DNA of 12,965 bases from Caryophanales bacterium UBA1624 (GTDB lineage Bacteria > Bacillota_I > Bacilli_A > RFN20 > CAG-826): contig DCMK01000031.1 in assembly GCA_002321395.1 (NCBI GenBank), positions 1-12,965 of the forward strand, given 5' to 3'. How positions within the stretch are numbered: position 1 is the stretch's first letter; every line of letters starts with the position of its first letter. The notes under the pieces were generated by a model. That model was not told where the DNA came from. It was given only the letters and a program-made list of their open reading frames with translations, and made no database searches. Shown one piece after another: positions 7,119-12,965 of this stretch. Position numbers and translations under genes: made by a program.

Positions 7119-8423
7119 GCTTTGATGGAGCAAAGGCCCGTCCAGGAACCAAGACAGAACGAAGCCGACAAACGCGAATCCGGCCATCGAAAAAAAGCCG
7201 ATGAAGTGATTCTCCCCCATGAACGGGTAGGCAAGCTGCAGGAAGGCGTTGATGAGCTGATAAAGGCAAGGGGCGAGGAAAACGGCTTTCCTCCGGAGCT
7301 TAGGGCCCACAAGATGGTGGATGAGCGAGAGGTTGCTGCTGTAATAGAGCCCGTTGGCGGCCCCTTTCCCTCCGTGGAGGGCGGTGACGCTCAACACGAG
7401 GAAAAGCCCTTTCTGCGGAGGGAGGCGGAAGAAATAGGAAAGCAAACCGAACCCAAGCGAGGAAAGGGTCAATACCCCTAAGCCCAAGTTGACGGAGAAC
7501 ACCGTCCTTTTCCCGAACCCGATCCGCGTATTGAAATAGACGATGATGAATTCCAGAAGGTAGGAAAAGGCCAAATAGAAGCCATAGGCGATGCCGTTGA
7601 AGGCGTTTCCCTCTTCATCGGCGCTTTCAAGGCTGGCCCAATATCCGGAAGCCATCGCATCGCTCGCCCAAAGGGTGGAGACCAAAAGGACGCAGACCAA
7701 AAGGTAAAGGCAGTATTTGCGGTTGGAGAAAAGCCTCCGATACGAGGTTTTCTCATCGTCCTCGTCGTGGAAGAGCTTGGGGTCGTAGCTATGGAAGAAG
7801 AAAGTTCCCGCGAATTCCAGAAGAAGCAAAGGGGAAGCGACCAAAAAGAGGAAGAGATAGCCTCGGTAATGATGGAAGAGGCTGTTGGACAGGAAGCCCG
7901 CCACAGGGGCGATGGCCATGCTGATCAAAGGGACGAACAAATACACCTGGCCGAAGCGGGTCTTCTCCGCATGGTTGATGTCGCCCACGTTGGAGATTTG
8001 GAAGGACAAGAAGGACCAATGGGACCCCATCAATAAAGCGGATCCGATCACCAAAACAAAGTAAAGGATGAGGTTCACCCCTCCCTCGCTTCCGTTAGGG
8101 GGAAGAAGAAGCCCGCAGAGGGAGAACGCCACCAAAAGGAAAAAGGAAGAAAGGGTCAAAACGCGCATCGCCTTCAGGTTGTCCGTATGATGCCCCACAA
8201 AAAAAGAGGAGAAGAAAATCGAAACGGAAGCCGTGAACGGAGGCAAGAACAAACTCAAGGAAGACATCCAATCCTCCCAGCCCAAGTTGGCCCGGCACTC
8301 TGCTAGGAAAAGGGTGAGAAAAGAAAAGACGGTGACCTCATAAAGGGAGGAAAGCATGTAGTAGGCCCGCGCTTTCTTCGTCTCGGGGGCGTTGATCTTA
8401 TGGGCGATGCGTTCCGTTTTCAT
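7053..8423 (-). CDS. Major-facilitator-like membrane transporter
   Basis: A 456-residue protein with about twelve hydrophobic segments in two halves, separated by a charged central loop (HDEDDEKTSYRR). The layout fits the major facilitator superfamily, but no substrate-specific motif was recognised. A short segment FFVGHHTDNLKAMRV between helices 2 and 3 sits where MFS proteins carry their conserved loop. The ATG at 8421-8423 has no clear ribosome site; translation may be leaderless or weak. A metal-box-like sequence lies only four bases upstream of the start, suggesting zinc or iron control, so a metal, metallophore or stress-related cargo is conceivable. It follows potD by 52 bp on the same strand. 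The hydrophilic tail after the last helix overlaps the end of znuB by 66 bp. Confidence 0.8.
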   Translation of the reverse strand: MKTERIAHKINAPETKKARAYYMLSSLYEVTVFSFLTLFLAECRANLGWEDWMSSLSLFLPPFTASVSIFFSSFFVGHHTDNLKAMRVLTLSSFFLLVAFSLCGLLLPPNGSEGGVNLILYFVLVIGSALLMGSHWSFLSFQISNVGDINHAEKTRFGQVYLFVPLISMAIAPVAGFLSNSLFHHYRGYLFLFLVASPLLLLEFAGTFFFHSYDPKLFHDEDDEKTSYRRLFSNRKYCLYLLVCVLLVSTLWASDAMASGYWASLESADEEGNAFNGIAYGFYLAFSYLLEFIIVYFNTRIGFGKRTVFSVNLGLGVLTLSSLGFGLLSYFFRLPPQKGLFLVLSVTALHGGKGAANGLYYSSNLSLIHHLVGPKLRRKAVFLAPCLYQLINAFLQLAYPFMGENHFIGFFSMAGFAFVGFVLSWFLDGPLLHQSLGAGPSLSPQGEDALNQESED

Positions 8424-8427
8424 CGGG

Positions 8428-8447
8428 GCAAATGATAATGCAAATGC
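8428..8447. promoter_or_regulatory. Zur/Fur-box-like site before MFS gene
   Basis: GCAAATGATAATGCAAATGC shares nine consecutive bases (GCAAATGAT) with the znuA operator at 4772-4780 and contains a second direct copy of the TGCAAAT half-site. It lacks the perfect inverted symmetry of the znuA site. TGATAAT within it is also a half of a classical Fur box. Its place in the 52-bp gap before the MFS start is where a repressor would act. Functional status is inferred. Confidence 0.5.
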
Positions 8448-8475
8448 TTCTTGCTGGATAAGGATGCCGCATCTT

Positions 8476-9672
8476 TCACAAAGAAAGGTTGTTCAAGATC
8501 GTTTCGCAGGTGGTCAGGTACTCATTCCCCTTCGCTTCCAGCAAGTACCTTTTCTTCACCCCGTGGAGGGGATCGAGGTAATAGGGATAATCCTGCAAGA
8601 ACTCCTTCAAGGGATATCCAGGGAAATACTCTTCCCCCTGCGAGGCTTTTTCTTCGAAAAGGGCGCAGACCCCCTTCAAACAGGGGCTGTATCCGATTGC
8701 CCTTGCGTTTTGGTAGGCGTGCTCTTCATCCAGCATGAAGTCGATGAAGGAATTGGCGAGGTCGTAATTCTGGCAGGTCGAGGGGATGACCATCCCGTCG
8801 AAGAAGGCCGCGGTCAGTTCGGGGACGAATACTTTGTATTCTTCTTTGCTCCCCTGGCTTTGCAAAAGCAGATAGAGCCCATCGAAATAGTCCCCCAATT
8901 GGGTGAAGCACACGTCGAGCCTGCCGTTGGCGACGTCTTTCTTCAAAGCGTCGTTCCCCAGCTCTTTGAATCCGGCGGATTTGACCGCATCGATGATCTC
9001 CGCCTGCAAAGCGGGCGAGATGTCGCCGTCTTTGCCCCCGTTCTCATCGACAATGTTGGGGTCCTTGCCTTGGGAGAGCAAATAGCTCGCGACCACCCAA
9101 CGGGCCGTGTCGTACATCCCTTTCTTCGCCCCGGAAGGAAGGAGGCCGGGTTCGTAGAGACTTGCGAAGCCGTGTTCTTTCACCCCTTCTTCCACCCCTT
9201 CGGTCCGATTGGAGTAAATCAAAGAATACGAGCCCCAAAAATAAGGCATGAAATAAGATTGGATGCTGCCCCCGGAGGCGGGATCGACCATGTATTCGTC
9301 GATCATCCCCTGAAGCCCGGAAGAGAAAGAGGATCGATAATCGTTCAGGTTCGGATAAGACCGGTTTCCGACGTCGAGCTCTTTCAGCAGCTTCTCTTGA
9401 TGGAGCCGGAAGATGACATAATCCCCCGGGATGGCGACATCATAGGAGGTCGTCCCCCCAACGATTTTCTGATACATCGCCTCGCTGGAAGTGACGTCTT
9501 CCTCCACGATTTGGCAAGAGAACCTGTCTTCGAACTCAGCGATCAGCTCCGAATCGATGTACTCCCCCCAATTCAGAAGATAGAGAATCCGGCTCGGGGT
9601 GTTCAAAACAACGCAGGCGAACACGGTGAAGAGAATCAGAAAGGCAGAAGCCCCAGCCAGCGCCTTTTTCAT
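8476..9672 (-). CDS. potD: Spermidine/putrescine-binding protein
   Basis: A 398-residue extracellular solute-binding protein of the PotD type. Residues 1-24 are a signal or anchor segment; Cys20 follows Val-Phe-Ala, an imperfect lipobox, so lipoprotein status is uncertain. Polyamine-site landmarks are seen: NWGEY at 34-38, PGDYV at 82-86, Asp188 in the DTAR segment, FFDGMVIP at 290-297 and GYSP at 327-330. In PotD proteins I know, the FFD position usually carries Trp (WFD or FWMD), and Glu follows Arg in the DTAR-like segment where Trp192 stands here, so affinity or polyamine choice may differ. Start ATG overlaps the potC stop by four bases. It is the last gene of potABCD. Confidence 0.92.
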   Translation of the reverse strand: MKKALAGASAFLILFTVFACVVLNTPSRILYLLNWGEYIDSELIAEFEDRFSCQIVEEDVTSSEAMYQKIVGGTTSYDVAIPGDYVIFRLHQEKLLKELDVGNRSYPNLNDYRSSFSSGLQGMIDEYMVDPASGGSIQSYFMPYFWGSYSLIYSNRTEGVEEGVKEHGFASLYEPGLLPSGAKKGMYDTARWVVASYLLSQGKDPNIVDENGGKDGDISPALQAEIIDAVKSAGFKELGNDALKKDVANGRLDVCFTQLGDYFDGLYLLLQSQGSKEEYKVFVPELTAAFFDGMVIPSTCQNYDLANSFIDFMLDEEHAYQNARAIGYSPCLKGVCALFEEKASQGEEYFPGYPLKEFLQDYPYYLDPLHGVKKRYLLEAKGNEYLTTCETILNNLSL

Positions 9673-10502
9673 TTTGACGCCCCTTTCTTCTTCCCGGTTT
9701 TTAGGGAAGCCAAAAGCACGATGCCCAGCGTGACGAAAGTCAAAAGGGTGTCAAACGCGTAAGCCCCTGGGGAGAAGTTCTTCTTCGTATAGGAAGAGTA
9801 GACGTAGTTGGAGAAATTGGAGAACCCGTTCCCTTGGGTGTAGAAGGAAATCACGAAGTCGTCGATAGAAAGGGTGAAGGCGATGAGGGCGCCCATCAGA
9901 ATCGCGGTCGAAAGGGAGGGGATCACGACTTTGAACAGCGCCTTCAACGGAGAGCAGCCCAAATCCCGGGCGGCCTCATAGAGGGAATCGTCGGTCTGCT
10001 CCAGCTTCGGGAGCACCATCATGATGACATAGGGGACGGTGAAGTAAACATGGGCCAAAAGCATGGAGGGGAAGCCGAAGATCATGGGGAAAACCGGCTT
10101 GAGCAAAGAAAAGATGATCATCAATGAGATCCCCGTTACGATTTCGGACGAAAGCATGGGGATTTCGTTCAAAAAATCCATGGTTTTGCGGGCTTTTCTT
10201 CCTAAGGAGTGGATTCCGAAGGAGGCGAATAAGCCGAACACCGTCGCGATCAGCGTCGCCCAAAGGCTGACCAAAAGGGAATCCAAAATCGAGGTGTAAA
10301 GCATCCGGTTGGCGAACAACGCCCCAAAATGCTCGAAGGTGAATCCACCCCACTGCAAAGGGATGATGGAGTTCGCGCTTTTGTTGAAGGACTGATAAAC
10401 AACGATGATCAAAGGGATGTAGGTGAAGGAAAAGACCAACGCGATGAAAAGGGCTTCGAAGACATGGAAGGCTTTGCTCCGCCAGGTGGTTTTCTCAAGC
10501 AT
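9669..10502 (-). CDS. potC: Polyamine ABC transporter permease PotC
   Basis: A 277-residue inner-membrane permease with about six helices. The EAA loop that docks on the ATPase is EAARDLGCSPLKALFKVVIP at residues 176-195. A strong GGAGG lies upstream of the ATG at 10500-10502. It overlaps potB by 8 bp and potD by 4 bp, so translation of the three genes is probably coupled. Order in the operon and the shared EAA form with its neighbour support the PotC assignment instead of another binding-protein-dependent permease; PotC versus PotB is decided by gene order and by the N-terminal VYQSFNKS segment, which is PotC-like. Confidence 0.92.
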   Translation of the reverse strand: MLEKTTWRSKAFHVFEALFIALVFSFTYIPLIIVVYQSFNKSANSIIPLQWGGFTFEHFGALFANRMLYTSILDSLLVSLWATLIATVFGLFASFGIHSLGRKARKTMDFLNEIPMLSSEIVTGISLMIIFSLLKPVFPMIFGFPSMLLAHVYFTVPYVIMMVLPKLEQTDDSLYEAARDLGCSPLKALFKVVIPSLSTAILMGALIAFTLSIDDFVISFYTQGNGFSNFSNYVYSSYTKKNFSPGAYAFDTLLTFVTLGIVLLASLKTGKKKGASK

Positions 10503-11301
10503 GGGCCTTCCCTCCTTTCTTGCCTTCCTGAAGCCGGTCGAAGATGGCCATCAGAAGGATCAGCACCAAAGAAACGAACAGAGAAAGCAAAGAGCCGAAG
10601 TTGAAGTTGTTCTGCTTGAAAACCGCTTCCAGCAGGTTCCCGATCAAACGGATCCTCCCTTCGCCGATGGCTTCGGAAATCGCAAAGCCCGTGGAGGCGG
10701 GAAGGAAGACCATGATGATCCCCGAATACACGCCCTTCATCGATAAGGGAAGGGTCACTTTCCAAAAGCCCCTCCAGGCCGGCAAACCCAAATCGCGGCT
10801 GGCCTCCAATAGCCCCCGGTCCATCTTCTCAAGGACGGTGAAGATGGGGAAGATCATGAAAGGGATGTAGGTGGCGACCGAAACCAGGATGACGGCCCAA
10901 TAGCTGCCCAAAGCGTGCAAGGGGGCAAGCCAAGGAACGGAAAACAAACGAAGCCAGGAAACGATGCGCAGCATGGAGTTCGACCACATGGGAAGAATGA
11001 GCAGAAGCAAAAGGAGCTTCTTTTTCCGAAACGGGCCGAAAGACAAAAAATAGGCGGTCGGATAGCCTAGGAGCAGGCAGAGGATCACCGTCATGAAGGC
11101 GACGTAAAGGGAATTGGCCAAAGCCTTCAAGATCGCGGGGTCCTTTAGCCGAGCGAAAGAGGCGAAGGAAAACGAAGCGGAAGAGAGATCCATCCCGTTG
11201 CTGCTTAAAAAAGAAAGAAGAATCATCAAAACGGCCGGGAGGACGGTGAAGAGGATCAGCCAAGCGAAATAAGGCCAGGCAAAGCCTTTAAAGCGTTTCA
11301 T
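10495..11301 (-). CDS. potB: Polyamine ABC transporter permease PotB
   Basis: A 268-residue permease with about six membrane helices and an EAA loop, EASRDLGLPAWRGFWKVTLP, at residues 166-185. The segment LPMWSNSMLRIVSW near residue 105 corresponds to the conserved P-x-W-x-S-x-L-x-R region of PotB proteins. It forms the channel with PotC. The ATG at 11299-11301 follows GAAGGA and lies within the end of potA, overlapping it by 14 bp. The tight junctions to potA and potC indicate a single transcript. Confidence 0.92.
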   Translation of the reverse strand: MKRFKGFAWPYFAWLILFTVLPAVLMILLSFLSSNGMDLSSASFSFASFARLKDPAILKALANSLYVAFMTVILCLLLGYPTAYFLSFGPFRKKKLLLLLLILPMWSNSMLRIVSWLRLFSVPWLAPLHALGSYWAVILVSVATYIPFMIFPIFTVLEKMDRGLLEASRDLGLPAWRGFWKVTLPLSMKGVYSGIIMVFLPASTGFAISEAIGEGRIRLIGNLLEAVFKQNNFNFGSLLSLFVSLVLILLMAIFDRLQEGKKGGKAHA

Positions 11302-12965
11302 GGTCCTTCAAAGCCTCCAAAGCCATCCGCCTTCCTTCTTCGCGGATGCGCCGGATCTCAAGGGGCTGGGCCGCGTCCTCCACTTTCATAAGGTGGATTT
11401 CGTAGAAGTCGACTTTAAGTCCCACGGTGTCACCGATTTCGCAGTTTTGGTAATCCTGGACCAAAAGCACGGTGCCATTCACGTCGATCCACAGGGAGAA
11501 GTGGACGCCGGTGAAGACGGTTTTGATGACTTTCCCCTGCAGAATGGTCTTTTCGGGGTGGCGGAATTCCAAATCAAAGTCTTCCGGGCGGATGACCGCG
11601 TCCACCACCTCCCCAGGCAGGAAGGTCGTCAGATAGGTGCGGAAAGAGGCGCCGAGAAGGAGCACTTGCTGGTTGCCTAAATAGACCCCTTCCAGGATAT
11701 TGGCGCCCTCGTAATTGGCCAACAATTCCCCTTTGTTGGAAGAATGGGGCTCGCAGTAGATGTTATTGGGGGAAACCGTCAACCCGATTTCGTCCCCGGG
11801 CGAGAACTTATCCTCGCTTTCGATGATGAGGTTCGCATCGCCTACCTTGACGCTTAAAGTGTATTTGTTCGAAGAGAAGGCCACGCTTTGGACTTTGCCG
11901 ATGAGCTTGGCCACGGGCAAAGAGCAAATATCGAAACCGTCCTTTTCGACGATCACGTAGATCTTCTCCTGGGGTTTGAAGTCTTTGGAGGAAACCTTGA
12001 ACGTTTTCCCAAGCAAACTGACTTGTTTGGAAGCGGTGTAAACCCCGCGCAGAATGTTGGCTTCGCCGATGAAAGAAGCGACGAAACGATTGACCGGAGC
12101 GTTGTAGATGTCCTCTGGGCGCCCGATCTGCTGGATCTCGCCATCGTTCATGACGACGATCGTGTCCGACATAACCATGGCTTCTTCTTGATCGTGGGTG
12201 ACGAAGATGAAGGTGATGCCGAGCTTTTGCTGAAGCTCTTTCAGCTCCAACCTCATGGTTTTGCGGAGTTTTTGGTCCAACGCGCTCAAAGGTTCGTCCA
12301 AAAGGAGGATGCGCGGTTTGTTCACGATGGCCCGGGCGATCGCGATGCGTTGCATCTGCCCGCCGGACATCTGGGAGACATCGCGGTTTTCGTAACCCTC
12401 GAGGTTCACGAGCTTCAGCGCCTTCGTGACTTCGCCTTTGATGACCGCCTCTTTGAATCCCGCCTTGTTCAAGCGGCTCTTCATTTTGAAATAAACGTCC
12501 TTTTCCTGTTCCTCTTCGACCAAGGAGGCTTCGGCTTTGCGGAACGAGGTTCCCTCCGGGAAAGACAAGGACGAATGGACCCCGAGGGCCTCCAAGAGGT
12601 GAGACACCTCTTCTTTTGCCTCGCTGAAGGAATGGTAATGCTTTTCCTTCCTCAGCTTCTTCAAGGCGATCTTCAACGCCAAAGAAACCGAATTGGAATC
12701 GCAATAATCATTCAAAAAAGCCTTCACGACCCTCGGTTTTTCGATCATCGAGGTTTTCTTCACCAGGGAATCGATCTCTTCCTCGGAAAAGGAATATTCC
12801 TCCATCATGTTCATCATCCCAATGTCATAGACGTTGGAATAGATGTTGTTCCGAAGGCCGAAGGCGATATTGTCGTAGACGTTCAAATGGGGGAACAAGG
12901 CGTATTTTTGGAATACCGTGTTCACATTGCGTTTATAGGGAGGCAGGTTGGTGATGTCGTTGCCG
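11288..12965 (-). CDS. potA: Polyamine ABC transporter ATPase PotA, N-terminus cut
   Basis: 558 residues are visible; the N-terminus with Walker A lies beyond the right edge. Counting from the first visible residue, the Q-loop FQKYALFPHLNVYDNIAFGLR ends at 38, the signature MSGGQ is at 199-203, Walker B ends in LLLDEP around 223-225 and the H-loop His is 257. Ordinary PotA has about 36 residues between Q-loop region and signature; here there are 160, so about 120 extra residues sit in the helical domain. The C-terminal half is a repeat: ANILRGVY at 302 and ANILEGVY at 421 each begin a TOBE-like unit of about 110 residues. The expected full length is near 625 residues, against 378 in E. coli. 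It is the first gene of potABCD and powers polyamine uptake. Confidence 0.93.
   Translation of the reverse strand, partial: GNDITNLPPYKRNVNTVFQKYALFPHLNVYDNIAFGLRNNIYSNVYDIGMMNMMEEYSFSEEEIDSLVKKTSMIEKPRVVKAFLNDYCDSNSVSLALKIALKKLRKEKHYHSFSEAKEEVSHLLEALGVHSSLSFPEGTSFRKAEASLVEEEQEKDVYFKMKSRLNKAGFKEAVIKGEVTKALKLVNLEGYENRDVSQMSGGQMQRIAIARAIVNKPRILLLDEPLSALDQKLRKTMRLELKELQQKLGITFIFVTHDQEEAMVMSDTIVVMNDGEIQQIGRPEDIYNAPVNRFVASFIGEANILRGVYTASKQVSLLGKTFKVSSKDFKPQEKIYVIVEKDGFDICSLPVAKLIGKVQSVAFSSNKYTLSVKVGDANLIIESEDKFSPGDEIGLTVSPNNIYCEPHSSNKGELLANYEGANILEGVYLGNQQVLLLGASFRTYLTTFLPGEVVDAVIRPEDFDLEFRHPEKTILQGKVIKTVFTGVHFSLWIDVNGTVLLVQDYQNCEIGDTVGLKVDFYEIHLMKVEDAAQPLEIRRIREEGRRMALEALKDHETL

Noticed and set aside
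8470..8482. Possible terminator between potD and the MFS gene (GATG/CATC pairing just after the potD stop)
   Set aside because: A 4-bp stem with no T run is too weak; read-through from potD into the MFS gene remains possible.
8392..9762. 456-codon plus-strand frame opposite potD
   Set aside because: It is antisense to potD, which has convincing motifs; a long shadow frame is expected from the codon bias here.
11808..12704. 298-codon minus-strand frame inside potA
   Set aside because: Arg/Gly/His-rich composition typical of an out-of-frame shadow; potA in the other frame has complete ATPase motifs.

Overview
The window looks like a chromosomal segment of a Bacillota or Mycoplasmatota-related bacterium, plausibly an uncultured gut lineage of the Bacilli/Erysipelotrichia/Mollicutes neighbourhood. 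This is inferred from AAAGGAGG-type ribosome sites, a Gram-positive style lipoprotein zinc-binding protein, and an oversized PotA of the type known from mycoplasmas. TGA is used as a stop and Trp is TGG, so the genetic code is the standard bacterial one, not the mycoplasma code. No rRNA, tRNA, CRISPR array or insertion sequence was recognised.

Left third (1-4300): mostly gene-poor or decayed sequence with two real islands. The first is a small lysine/glutamate-rich protein with a C-terminal membrane anchor (751-1086). The second is an ArsB/SLC13-like permease (1516-2808), preceded by a strong terminator and by a possible 29-codon upstream ORF whose stop overlaps the permease GTG start. Behind the permease lies a badly decayed minus-strand AAA ATPase of the AAA_14/DUF4143 type (about 2920-3870), broken by several frameshifts, stops and an internal deletion and lacking its Walker A end.

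Centre (4300-8450): a zinc-uptake locus. A Fur-family regulator (zur) on the minus strand is divergent from znuA-znuC-znuB on the plus strand. The three znu genes overlap one another and are probably translated in a coupled way. A perfect 7-1-7 inverted repeat lies between zur and znuA, beside a -10 element readable on both strands, and is the obvious zinc operator. A major-facilitator-like transporter runs convergently into znuB with a 66-bp overlap of coding ends. A related but imperfect motif lies immediately before its start, so it may belong to the same metal regulon.

Right third (8476-12965): a minus-strand potA-potB-potC-potD operon for polyamine import (ATPase, two permeases, substrate-binding protein), with overlaps at every junction. 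PotA is cut by the window edge. It carries an extra stretch of about 120 residues in its helical domain and a visibly duplicated C-terminal TOBE-like region. The MFS gene follows potD by 52 bp on the same strand and could be read with the operon or from its own promoter.

No convincing wholly new system was found. The points most worth checking are the PotA architecture, the two-site zinc regulon, and the coupled upstream ORF of the permease.
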